A DNA stretch of 5,917 bases from UMGS973 sp963609975 (GCA_963609975.1 CAVDMD010000128.1:1-5917), one strand, 5' to 3'. Counted from the stretch's first letter, positions 1 to 5,884 are shown. Made by a program: numbers and translations. The notes: generated by a model not told the origin, from the sequence alone.

Positions 1-22
1 ATGATTATATTCATATCTAATA

Positions 23-51
23 ATTATACCACAACAGCAGAGGTGTTAAAA
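23..51 (-). promoter_or_regulatory. Probable extended -10 promoter reading out of the left edge
   Basis: On the minus strand a TGGTATAAT element (complement of 23-31) gives a perfect TATAAT preceded by the TG of an extended -10. Seventeen bases upstream sits TTTTAA (complement of 46-51), a poor -35 with 3 of 6 matches, as is common where the -10 is extended. It lies just beyond the terminator of the radical SAM gene, so it would start an independent unit whose gene is outside the window. The motif is seen directly; its activity is inferred. Confidence 0.45.
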
Positions 52-90
52 GATGTTAAATATATATTCTCGTTTTGAGTTTTGCCTGAT

Positions 91-121
91 AAAAAAGGCC
101 TGTGACATTACACAAACCTTT
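91..121 (-). terminator. Rho-independent terminator of the radical SAM gene
   Basis: Read on the minus strand, AAAGGTTTGTG (117-121 with 111-116) pairs with CACAGGCCTTT (94-104) around a six-base loop (105-110). The stem has nine Watson-Crick pairs with two U-G wobbles in the middle, and the 3' arm runs into six T residues (91-96 on the complement). It begins about 20 bases after the stop codon of the radical SAM gene, where an intrinsic terminator is expected. Confidence 0.8.
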
Positions 122-141
122 AAGCTGATATATTGTTAATA

Positions 142-1311
142 TCATATATAGTTGCTGATGATTTCGTTCATGGCAATTTCCCATTCATACGGATCAGAAA
201 TCGCATCTGTCATGCTCTGCAGCCTGTTTCTGTCCCTTTCGGACAGATAAGCCATACTCTCAGGAGATAATATGCCCATAGTCCTTCTTGCAGCCTGATA
301 AAGCCTTTTGTCTCTGTCAGGCATGGCAAGATAGCGGTCTGTAATCTCCAGCATATAGTCTCTGTCTGTTTTGAGGCTTCCCTCCACGGTCTGCAGCAGA
401 TTCGTTATATGGTCGCTGACAAGTCTTGTTTCTATGCCGTCTGAATTTCTGATTAAAGTTCTTATCTCTCTTACCTTGTCATCTTCCGAGCAGAGAATAA
501 AATCACCTTTGAGGTAATCCTCATAAAGTCCCGTCTGAGGCTTTATTGCCGCAGTTCTTATCCTTATGAAGTCGGGATTTATCTCATTTATGACATCCGC
601 CATACCCGCTGCGTTTTTTTCTGTAAGGGCTCTGCCGCCTACGCCGGGCATAAAATATACGGAAAACTCAATTCCTCCCGCCTTGACATTTTTGCCTGCC
701 GTAATCTCCTCCGCTGCGGTAACCCCTTTGTTTATGAGTTTAAGCACCTCATCCGAGCCTGATTCAAAGCCCGAATGTATCCTGTCAAGTCCTGCCGCCT
801 TGAGCTCTGCAAACTCCTCTGCGCTTACTTTGGCAAGATTCTGCGCCCTGCCGTATGAGGTTATCCTTGTAATCTGCGGAAACGCCTGTTTCAGATATAT
901 CAGAACATCACTTAACCGTCCTGAGCTTAATGCGGTTGTGTTGCCGTCCTGAAGAAACACGCTGCCGTCGCCGTTAATAAGCCAGTTGGCAACCATATAA
1001 AAACTCTCACGTTCTCCTTCGGCCGCCTGCGAAAGCTCTCTGTTTATTCCTGCAATATCCCAGCCGCCCTCTGTAAGCCTGTAGTTTTCTATTCTGCCTG
1101 CTATATACACCATATTGTCAATATCCGCCTTGATGCTGTCCGCACTGTAGGCCTTAAATCCCGTATGCCTGTAGAGCTGACAGAATTTACACCTGTTCCA
1201 TGTGCAGCCCTGCGTCACCTGAAGCAGCAGACTGTTTGCTTCACTTGGCGGTCTGATAGGTCCTATTCTGAATGACCTGTCCTTACTTAAATCTTTTATT
1301 TCCTTATCCAT
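142..1311 (-). CDS. Radical SAM family protein of unknown reaction
   Basis: This 389-residue protein is a [4Fe-4S]/S-adenosylmethionine radical enzyme; its substrate cannot be named. Numbering below includes one residue from a TTG codon just upstream. An RPPSEA segment (21-26) precedes the cluster motif GCTWNRCKFC (36-45), in which C37, C42 and C45 are spaced C-x4-C-x2-C rather than the usual C-x3-C-x2-C. The spacing and the surrounding RPPSEA...GCxWNRCxFC pattern recall a family of anaerobe proteins annotated only as radical SAM. FLQDGN (120-125) and FESGSDEV...KGVT (183-199) fit the SAM-binding strands of the barrel. No obvious second Fe-S cluster or B12 domain is visible; the remaining C-terminal third is charged and helical-looking. 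I chose ATG at 1309-1311 over the adjacent TTG (1312-1314); the Shine-Dalgarno is weak (AAGAAG). The gene appears to be monocistronic, with its own -10 and a strong terminator. Confidence 0.88.
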   Translation of the reverse strand: MDKEIKDLSKDRSFRIGPIRPPSEANSLLLQVTQGCTWNRCKFCQLYRHTGFKAYSADSIKADIDNMVYIAGRIENYRLTEGGWDIAGINRELSQAAEGERESFYMVANWLINGDGSVFLQDGNTTALSSGRLSDVLIYLKQAFPQITRITSYGRAQNLAKVSAEEFAELKAAGLDRIHSGFESGSDEVLKLINKGVTAAEEITAGKNVKAGGIEFSVYFMPGVGGRALTEKNAAGMADVINEINPDFIRIRTAAIKPQTGLYEDYLKGDFILCSEDDKVREIRTLIRNSDGIETRLVSDHITNLLQTVEGSLKTDRDYMLEITDRYLAMPDRDKRLYQAARRTMGILSPESMAYLSERDRNRLQSMTDAISDPYEWEIAMNEIISNYI

Positions 1312-1344
1312 CAATATTACCGTTTCTTCTTAATTTGCACAAAT

Positions 1345-1350
1345 ATTATA
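1345..1350 (-). promoter_or_regulatory. Candidate -10 element for the radical SAM gene
   Basis: A perfect TATAAT on the minus strand lies 34 bases upstream of the chosen ATG, giving a short leader of roughly 25-30 bases. No convincing -35 is found 16-18 bases upstream (TATGCG at 17), and there is no TGn extension, so it would be weak or activator-dependent. Only the -10 is supported by sequence. Confidence 0.4.
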
Positions 1351-1406
1351 GTACGCAAACAAAGCAGCGCATATCTGAAATTATGTATAAAAAATTTTTC
1401 AAAATC

Positions 1407-1415
1407 TGTGGATAA
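1407..1415 (-). promoter_or_regulatory. DnaA box, exact consensus
   Basis: The plus strand reads TGTGGATAA, the exact reverse complement of the consensus DnaA box TTATCCACA. It is flanked by A/T-rich sequence (1391-1405) and lies 7 bases before a TTGACA hexamer on the plus strand. Bound DnaA could therefore affect transcription as well as, or instead of, replication. Confidence 0.6.
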
Positions 1416-1422
1416 CTTTGTA

Positions 1423-1449
1423 TTGACAAAGAATACAAGGCCGCATAAT
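1423..1449 (+). promoter_or_regulatory. Possible plus-strand promoter in the spacer
   Basis: A perfect TTGACA (1423-1428) is followed after 15 bases by CATAAT (1444-1449, 5 of 6 to the -10 consensus). The spacing is two bases shorter than ideal. No convincing plus-strand gene lies downstream, so if active it would make a non-coding transcript running toward the 3' end of the CBS gene. Low confidence. Confidence 0.2.
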
Positions 1450-1572
1450 GTTGTGATTTCAATGTGTTCGCATATTTTCACTATTCACAGGCAATCTTGG
1501 ATAAAATCGTATACAATTCTTCGTTTTCTGTGGGAAAAGTGTGGCAATGTTGAAAACAAAACCTTTATACTC

Positions 1573-1581
1573 TGTGGATAA
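1573..1581 (-). promoter_or_regulatory. DnaA box, exact consensus
   Basis: Second exact TGTGGATAA (complement TTATCCACA), 166 bases from the first and in the same orientation. The two share the longer string CTGTGGATAACTT (1406-1418 and 1572-1584). AT-rich DNA including the TGCAAAA tandem follows directly on the plus-strand side. Confidence 0.6.
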
Positions 1582-1759
1582 CTTCCGTGAAATATGCAAA
1601 ATGCAAAATGTTTCTATACACTTTTTACATAAATTTCAAAGTACAAATATGCTTATTTTCAAACAGAATTTGCTCATACCATATCTTGTGTTCTCAGATT
1701 ATTGCAAATCAGCAAATCACACTGATTACAGATAATATGTCTGCATACTCTGCTCTATA

Positions 1760-1768
1760 TATGGATAA
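1760..1768 (-). promoter_or_regulatory. DnaA box, one mismatch
   Basis: The plus strand reads TATGGATAA, differing from TGTGGATAA only at the second base. It has the same orientation as the two exact boxes and lies 187 bases from the second. Taken alone it would be unremarkable; its value is in the cluster. Confidence 0.35.
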
Positions 1769-1782
1769 TTGCATCAGCTATC

Positions 1783-1893
1783 TCAATCTCTGCTCTGCTG
1801 CTTCAAAAGCTCCTCAAGCTTATCTGCACATATAAAGCAAACTTTTTTCGACCTTATTCCCTGTTTTCTCTGCCGCCGTCGGGAGTAATGCAA
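1783..1893 (-). CDS. Doubtful 36-residue ORF overlapping the end of the CBS-protein gene
   Basis: A TTG codon (1891-1893) opens a frame that overlaps the last 13 codons of the CBS-protein gene, passes its stop and ends at TGA (1783-1785). Its product has a basic start (RRRQRKQ), then KKVCFICADK and an acidic-hydrophobic LEELLKQ tail. An AAAAGG sequence stands 6 bases before the TTG, but this is also the codon pair for Glu-Lys of the CBS protein. The C-x2-C segment resembles the opening of bacterial ribosomal protein S18, yet everything after it differs and S18 is about twice as long. I do not recognise it as a real gene; chance is the more likely explanation. Confidence 0.12.
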   Translation of the reverse strand: MHYSRRRQRKQGIRSKKVCFICADKLEELLKQQSRD

Positions 1894-2681
1894 AGCTTAA
1901 CCTTTTCGATACGTCTGTCTTTAACCGACTCTATCTTAAACACCAGATTTTCATACTCTATTACCTTGTCCTCTGTTTCTTCCTCGTCAGGCAGATCGCC
2001 CAGAAGCTCAATAACAAAGCCTCCGAGGGTTTCGCTGTTTTCTGTCGCAAGCTCAAGTCCCAGCTCCTCATTAATATCATCAAGGTCGGTGTTTCCGTCT
2101 ATCAGATATGTGTTTTCGTCAAGCTTGACGATTTCTGTTTCTTCTTCGTCATATTCATCGTCTATATCGCCCATAACCTCCTCAATCAGGTCCTCCATGG
2201 TGACAATGCCTGCAAAGCCGCCGTATTCATCTATCAGAATTGCAATGTGCTGCTTGGTTTTCTGAAGCTCAAAAAACAGAGTGTCTATTTTTTTGGTTTC
2301 AGGCACGAAATATGCCTTGCGCAGTATACTGCGTATATCCACATTTTCAAATCCGTCATGGTAGGCTCTGATCATATAGTCCTTGACATGAAGTATTCCT
2401 ATAATATTGTCGCTGTCCCCGTCGCATACAGGTATTCTTGAATACTGAAGCCTCATCAGATCCTCTATAAAGTCCTCTATGGGATCCTGAATATCTATCA
2501 TAAACACATCTGTTCGCGGAGTCATAATCTCATGAGCAAGCTTGTCATCAAACGCAAATATCGCATTTATCATCTTCTTGCCTTCTTCTCTGATTTCTCC
2601 GTTTCCCTGTCCTTCTTCAAGAATAGACATAACTTCTTCTTCTACATCATTTTTCTGTTTTGAAAACCATCTGGGGGCCAT
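1854..2681 (-). CDS. Soluble CorC/HlyC-type CBS-domain protein
   Basis: A 275-residue member of the CorC/HlyC (hemolysin C-like) family, tied in other bacteria to magnesium/cobalt efflux or divalent-ion tolerance. A short charged N-terminus (1-45) leads into the MTPRTDV signature (53-59). A tandem CBS pair follows at about 55-110 and 120-175, with DEYGG (151-155), MEDLIEE (162-168) and the acidic GDIDDEYDEEE (171-181). The CorC_HlyC transporter-associated domain fills about 185-268. CBS pairs commonly sense adenine nucleotides. There is no hydrophobic segment, so this is the cytoplasmic CorC/YbeX form (E. coli CorC is about 290 residues), not the long form with an N-terminal DUF21 membrane domain. 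A good ribosome binding site (AAAGGAAG, around 2686-2694) sits before ATG. It is the last gene of the operon, 28 bases after the U32 gene; no strong terminator follows. Function in ion transport is by homology only. Confidence 0.88.
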   Translation of the reverse strand: MAPRWFSKQKNDVEEEVMSILEEGQGNGEIREEGKKMINAIFAFDDKLAHEIMTPRTDVFMIDIQDPIEDFIEDLMRLQYSRIPVCDGDSDNIIGILHVKDYMIRAYHDGFENVDIRSILRKAYFVPETKKIDTLFFELQKTKQHIAILIDEYGGFAGIVTMEDLIEEVMGDIDDEYDEEETEIVKLDENTYLIDGNTDLDDINEELGLELATENSETLGGFVIELLGDLPDEEETEDKVIEYENLVFKIESVKDRRIEKVKLCITPDGGRENRE

Positions 2682-2709
2682 AATTACTTCCTTTCTTCCG
2701 TTAATCAGG

Positions 2710-3933
2710 TTATTTCCTCTTGCAGAGCATATAGTTTTTTTTGACCTTTTTCGGGAACTTTATCCTCAGTATCTGCTGCGGGTGAGGCGCTGACTTGATC
2801 GGCTCATCCTCCTCGTTGTGCATATATGAAAGCTCCATTGCAAATGTATCGCAGTCCGGACCGAATACTTCAATCTCATCTCCGATATTCATTTTGTTTC
2901 GCTGCTCCACAACCGCAATACCGGTATCATCATCATATTCCAGAACAATTCCCGTAAAGCTGTAATCTCTGGTATACTCGCTGGTCTGGTAGTTCTGATC
3001 CTTATTGGTAGGCCTGTCAAAATAAAAGCCTGTGGTAAATTCTCTGTGACTTGCCATTTTGAGATCCCGCATCCACTCGTCGCTGTAGCGATATCCTGCC
3101 GGGTCTGCATAATATGCGTCAATAGCCTTGCGGTAGGCTCTTACGATGCTGGCAACATAGAATATGCTTTTCATGCGTCCTTCGATTTTGGCTGACGAAA
3201 TACCTGCCTCTATCAGCTGCGGAATATGCTCTATCATGCACAAATCTCTCGAATTCAGTATATATGTGCCTCTGCCGTCCTCCTCCACAGGATAAAACTC
3301 ATCGGGACGTTTTTCTTCAACCAGTCTGTATTTCCATCTGCAGGGGTGAGCGCACTGTCCTCTGTTGGCATCGCGTTCAATCATATAGTTGCTGAGAAGG
3401 CATCTGCCCGAATAGGATATGCACATTGCTCCCTGTACGAAGGCCTCAATATCCATACCTGCGGGGATGTTTTTTCTCATCTCTGTAATTTCATTAAATG
3501 TCAGTTCTCTTGCAAGCACCACTCTTTTGACTCCCTGCCTGTACCAGAAACCCGCGGCAGCGTAGTTTGTGGTGTTTGCCTGAGTGCTTAAATGAAGCTC
3601 TGCCTTTGGTATTATCTCTTTGACAATCTCTATCACACCGGGATCCGATACGATAAACGCGTCTATATCGATATCTCTTATCCTGTTTAGATATTCTCTC
3701 AGAGGCTCGATATCCTCGTTGTGCGCATAAATATTAAGCGCAAGATAGGCTTTTGCATTGTTTTTGTGGCAGTATGCCACGCCTTCTCTGATTTCATCAG
3801 TTGACAGATTGCCGGCTCCGGCTCTGAGGCTGAACAGTTCTCCGCCAAAATATACGGCGTCTGCGCCGTAATCAACTGCAAATCTTAATTTTTCCAGATC
3901 TCCCGCAGGAGCCAGTAATTCTATTTTTTTCAT
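2710..3933 (-). CDS. trhP: U32 family protein, probable tRNA U34 hydroxylase TrhP
   Basis: A 407-residue member of the family once called peptidase U32. The matching subfamily (E. coli YegQ/TrhP, B. subtilis YrrN and YrrO) makes 5-hydroxyuridine at tRNA position 34 and depends on prephenate; protease activity is not expected. The N-terminus ELLAPAGDLEKLRFAVDYGADAVYFGG (5-31) and EAFVQGAMCISYSGRCLLSNY (163-183, the U32 signature) are diagnostic. Cysteines C171, C178, C194 and C198, plus C232, supply ligands for the [4Fe-4S] cluster known in relatives such as UbiU; which four are used is not certain. The C-terminus (about 320-405) is a beta-rich domain. ATG is preceded by AGAAAGAG. The position directly after a TrmR-like gene strongly supports the tRNA role. 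In B. subtilis two U32 genes occupy this place; here there is one, most like YrrO in length. Confidence 0.88.
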   Translation of the reverse strand: MKKIELLAPAGDLEKLRFAVDYGADAVYFGGELFSLRAGAGNLSTDEIREGVAYCHKNNAKAYLALNIYAHNEDIEPLREYLNRIRDIDIDAFIVSDPGVIEIVKEIIPKAELHLSTQANTTNYAAAGFWYRQGVKRVVLARELTFNEITEMRKNIPAGMDIEAFVQGAMCISYSGRCLLSNYMIERDANRGQCAHPCRWKYRLVEEKRPDEFYPVEEDGRGTYILNSRDLCMIEHIPQLIEAGISSAKIEGRMKSIFYVASIVRAYRKAIDAYYADPAGYRYSDEWMRDLKMASHREFTTGFYFDRPTNKDQNYQTSEYTRDYSFTGIVLEYDDDTGIAVVEQRNKMNIGDEIEVFGPDCDTFAMELSYMHNEEDEPIKSAPHPQQILRIKFPKKVKKNYMLCKRK

Positions 3934-3949
3934 AAAGTAATGACTCTTT

Positions 3950-4600
3950 CTATTTCAGTATACTTATCGCAACTCCGTCCCCGACGGGAAGAAGCGCGGT
4001 GTCTGCATAATCAATGCCGGTAATATATTCGACAAACTCTCTCATTTTTCTGATGTTGGTTTTGTATCTGCCGGTTTCATCATATTTGTCTGAAACCACG
4101 CGGGCTTTGAAAAGCACATTGTCAGAAACTATGACCGCGCCTTTGCTGCAGTGTCTGACCGCCGCATCAAAGAAGCGTCTGTAGTGGCTTTTGGCAGCGT
4201 CTATAAAGACGAAATCATATGACCTGTCAAGGCCGCATACAATATCCTCTCCGTCGCCGCAAAGCACCTCTATACGGTCTGAAAAGCCAAGCCTGTCAAT
4301 ATTGGCGCCTGCAGTGCGGGCTGTTTCCTCTTTGACCTCAACTGTTGTAATCTCCGCATCACATACAGCGGCAAAGCAGCTTGCCGAATAGCCTACCGCC
4401 GTGCCTATTTCAAGTATTCTCCGGGGCTTCATAATTCTGAGCAGACTCAGTATAAGGGTTTCGGTGTCAGGGAGTATTACAGGGACTCTGTGTTTTTCGG
4501 CCTCTGCTCTGAATCTGCCAAGCTCCTCGTTTACGGGTCTGTAAAACGATGTGATGTAGCCTGTCACCTCGGGATTGATTATATTTGTGTAATTGCTCAT
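3950..4600 (-). CDS. trmR: Class I O-methyltransferase, probable tRNA 5-hydroxyuridine methyltransferase TrmR
   Basis: This 216-residue SAM-dependent enzyme belongs to the O-methyltransferase 3 (catechol/caffeoyl-CoA type) family. It shows motif I LEIGTAVGYS (63-72) for SAM binding, an acidic strand end TTVEVKEE (85-92, E88), GDGED (115-119), FIDAAK (132-137) and SDNVLF (159-164). D134, D160 and N161 match the metal ligands of the family. B. subtilis TrmR (YrrM), in the same position between mltG and U32 genes, methylates 5-hydroxyuridine in tRNA to 5-methoxyuridine, and the adjacent TrhP-like gene would supply that substrate. Length fits YrrM-like proteins. The start ATG is 6 bases after the mltG stop; its best Shine-Dalgarno (AAAAGGAAA) lies inside the last codons of mltG at a rather long spacing, suggesting translational coupling. 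The generic fold is certain; the tRNA substrate is inferred from context. Confidence 0.88.
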   Translation of the reverse strand: MSNYTNIINPEVTGYITSFYRPVNEELGRFRAEAEKHRVPVILPDTETLILSLLRIMKPRRILEIGTAVGYSASCFAAVCDAEITTVEVKEETARTAGANIDRLGFSDRIEVLCGDGEDIVCGLDRSYDFVFIDAAKSHYRRFFDAAVRHCSKGAVIVSDNVLFKARVVSDKYDETGRYKTNIRKMREFVEYITGIDYADTALLPVGDGVAISILK

Positions 4601-4606
4601 ATGAAT

Positions 4607-5644
4607 TCAGTTTTCCTTTTCTGATTTTTCGTAGGCTCTGTAGTAGGCTTCCTTGTCCTTCAGGAACTGATTGTAGTCGCTTGAAAAAGCCGCGCTTCCG
4701 TCAAGTTTTTCGCTTACGACAAAATAAAGGTAATCGGTTTCTGCCGGAGATATTGCCGCCTTGATGGCGCCGATTCCCGGACTGCATATAGGTCCGGGAG
4801 GCAGTCCTGTGTTTTGGTAAGGGTTGTAGTCTGACTCGACCGCTATATCATCATAGGTAAGATTAACCTTGTCCTCCTGCAGTATATATGATATGACCGA
4901 ATCCATCTGCAGAGCCATGCCTTTGTCAAGTCTGTTGTATATAACGCTTGAAACAAGCGGCATATCCTCGGAAATCCCCGCCTCTCTTTCTATGATGGAG
5001 GCAGTTATAATTATATCTCTGAGTGAATGTCCCGCAGCTTTGGCCTGACTGATTATATCGGGAGTAACCATTTCTTCAAAACGGTCAAGCATGGATATAA
5101 TTACGGTTCCGGCATCCACGCCCTCCTCAAACGAATATGTGTCCGGATAAAGAAATCCCTCAAGCCTGTACATGGAGCGTTCGTTGCCTTCGAGAAAATC
5201 ATATGTGCTGAAATCTCCGTACTGCGCCTCGTGCATAAACTCATCGTAGGAAATAATACCTGCATCATCGAGGTTTCGCGCTATTTTTTCGACGGTCTGC
5301 CCCTCTACAACAGTGAAATTGTGTGATATTGTATCACCGTCACTTATCATCTGCATCATCTGTTTCATGCTCATAGACTGTGAAAACCCGTAGGTTCCGG
5401 CCTTGTATGTGCCGTCGTAGCCGTAAAGCTTTGAAAGCACTCTGAACACGCCCGGTTTTTCGATAAGGCTGTTTTGTTCAAGTACGGCGGCTATCTGCAC
5501 AGTCCCGCTGCCCTCGGGTATGGCTGTTACGATAATATCTTCGGAAGTTTTGTCAACAGGACGTCCCCCTGACATAAGCACAATAAATACAACTGCAATT
5601 ACAACTGCTGCTGCGACTATAGCTGCGATTATTATTTTTTTCAT
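4607..5644 (-). CDS. mltG: Endolytic murein transglycosylase MltG (YceG-like)
   Basis: A 345-residue membrane-anchored lytic transglycosylase that cuts nascent glycan strands inside the chain and so limits peptidoglycan strand length. A cytoplasmic MKK start and one transmembrane helix (about 4-24) leave the rest outside. A LysM-like subdomain covers about 37-100. The catalytic domain has LEGFLYPDTYSF (161-172), ASIIEREAG (215-223) with E219 matching the catalytic Glu of E. coli MltG, and the conserved YNPYQNTGLPPGPICSPG (273-290). Length is close to the family's usual 330-390. The start is supported by AGAGGGA about 7 bases before ATG. It is the first gene of the operon in this window, followed after 6 bases by the methyltransferase. 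No good promoter was found immediately upstream; the leader instead holds a set of hairpins. Confidence 0.95.
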   Translation of the reverse strand: MKKIIIAAIVAAAVVIAVVFIVLMSGGRPVDKTSEDIIVTAIPEGSGTVQIAAVLEQNSLIEKPGVFRVLSKLYGYDGTYKAGTYGFSQSMSMKQMMQMISDGDTISHNFTVVEGQTVEKIARNLDDAGIISYDEFMHEAQYGDFSTYDFLEGNERSMYRLEGFLYPDTYSFEEGVDAGTVIISMLDRFEEMVTPDIISQAKAAGHSLRDIIITASIIEREAGISEDMPLVSSVIYNRLDKGMALQMDSVISYILQEDKVNLTYDDIAVESDYNPYQNTGLPPGPICSPGIGAIKAAISPAETDYLYFVVSEKLDGSAAFSSDYNQFLKDKEAYYRAYEKSEKEN

Positions 5645-5721
5645 ATATTGTCCCTCTATCTTGCCATATACTGGAACAGGACGTAAAATATACGCCCCGT
5701 TTTAAGTTCCCTTTTTTTATA

Positions 5722-5758
5722 ATATAGGAAATATCGCTTTAGAGATATTTCCGTATAT
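5722..5758. repeat. Inverted repeat, copy 1
   Basis: Perfect 9-base arms GGAAATATC (5727-5735) and GATATTTCC (5744-5752) surround an 8-base loop. Outside them ATATA (5722-5726) can pair with TATAT (5754-5758) across one unpaired G (5753), giving about 14 pairs. Confidence 0.7.
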
Positions 5759-5781
5759 TTCAAAGAAAGCACCTTGAATGT

Positions 5782-5802
5782 TATCGCACCTTGTGTGCGA
5801 TA
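5782..5802. repeat. Short perfect hairpin between the repeat copies
   Basis: TATCGCAC (5782-5789) and GTGCGATA (5795-5802) form a perfect 8-base stem with a 5-base loop. No T-run follows on the plus strand (5803-5812), and none follows on the minus strand, so it is not a terminator. It could be an operator-like palindrome or part of a leader RNA fold. Confidence 0.6.
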
Positions 5803-5803
5803 T

Positions 5804-5844
5804 GTGGAAATAGGAATTTTAATTCCGTATATTTCCACTTTTTT
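5804..5844 (+). terminator. Terminator-like hairpin on the plus strand
   Basis: GTGGAAATA (5804-5812) pairs with TATTTCCAC (5830-5838), and inside it GGAATT (5813-5818) pairs with AATTCC (5821-5826), leaving a 3-base bulge (5827-5829). Six T residues follow (5839-5844). The form is that of a plus-strand intrinsic terminator, but no plus-strand gene lies to its left and the stem is AT-rich. It may simply be part of the repeat. Confidence 0.35.
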
Positions 5845-5846
5845 AT

Positions 5847-5884
5847 AATACAGGAAATATCAATTTGTAGATATTTCCTGTATT
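5847..5884. repeat. Perfect 15-base inverted repeat, copy 2
   Basis: AATACAGGAAATATC (5847-5861) and its exact reverse complement (5870-5884) flank an 8-base loop (5862-5869). On the minus strand (direction of mltG) the hairpin is followed by A residues, so it is not a terminator for an upstream gene. It is the longest perfect palindrome found in the window. Confidence 0.75.

Larger units (their letters stand above)
1315..1853. other. AT-rich spacer of about 540 bases containing DnaA boxes
   Basis: This is the only long gene-free stretch. No ORF in it looks like a protein. It contains exact DnaA-box 9-mers at 1407-1415 and 1573-1581, a single-mismatch box at 1760-1768, weaker two-mismatch relatives at 1481-1489, 1496-1504 and 1529-1537, and a short tandem TGCAAAA duplication at 1595-1610. 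The flanking genes point the same way, so it is downstream of one operon and upstream of the next gene. DnaA binding is inferred from motif matches only. Confidence 0.6.
5711..5884. repeat. Two-copy hairpin repeat in the mltG leader
   Basis: Copy 1 (5711-5756) and copy 2 (5838-5882) align over about 46 bases with roughly 40 identities, offset by 126 bases. Each consists of C, a T-run, ATAATA and a hairpin whose core arms are GGAAATATC and GATATTTCC. The arms are conserved while the 8-base loops differ (GCTTTAGA against AATTTGTA). Between them lie two more hairpins, and the 13-mer TTCCGTATATTTC occurs at 5749-5761 and 5823-5835. The region has no convincing coding potential. It could be a small repetitive element family or a structured leader. 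Confidence 0.65.

Noticed and set aside
566..952. Long plus-strand ORFs antisense to the radical SAM gene, and similarly at 1888-2265 in the CBS gene and 3226-3591 in the U32 gene
   Set aside because: They are serine-, proline- and cysteine-rich shadows of well-supported minus-strand genes.
1807..1821. Small hairpin after the CBS gene (AAGCT/AGCTT arms, 5-base loop) as the operon terminator
   Set aside because: The stem has only five pairs and is followed by a broken run of T residues; too weak to call.
1541..1835. Two short overlapping plus-strand ORFs of 64 and 82 codons in the spacer
   Set aside because: Their compositions follow the AT-rich DNA, there is no plausible ribosome binding site, and neither resembles a known protein.
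1315..1853. The DnaA-box spacer as the chromosomal replication origin
   Set aside because: No dnaA, dnaN, recF, gyrB, rpmH or parAB homologue is in the window, genes on both sides run in the same direction, and I could not see a convincing DnaA-trio next to a box. Kept only as a DnaA-box cluster.
2710..3933. Annotation of the U32 protein as a secreted protease or collagenase
   Set aside because: There is no signal peptide, the protein has the cysteine set of the Fe-S containing RNA-modification subfamily, and it sits beside a TrmR-like gene.
5673..5718. Plus-strand hairpin GGAAC/GTTCC followed by seven T residues in the mltG leader
   Set aside because: The arms are five bases around a large, poorly paired interior, and there is no plus-strand gene to terminate.
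5656..5838. A 60-codon minus-strand ORF upstream of mltG
   Set aside because: It runs straight through the hairpin repeats, is composed mostly of residues from AT-rich codons, and has no clear ribosome binding site.
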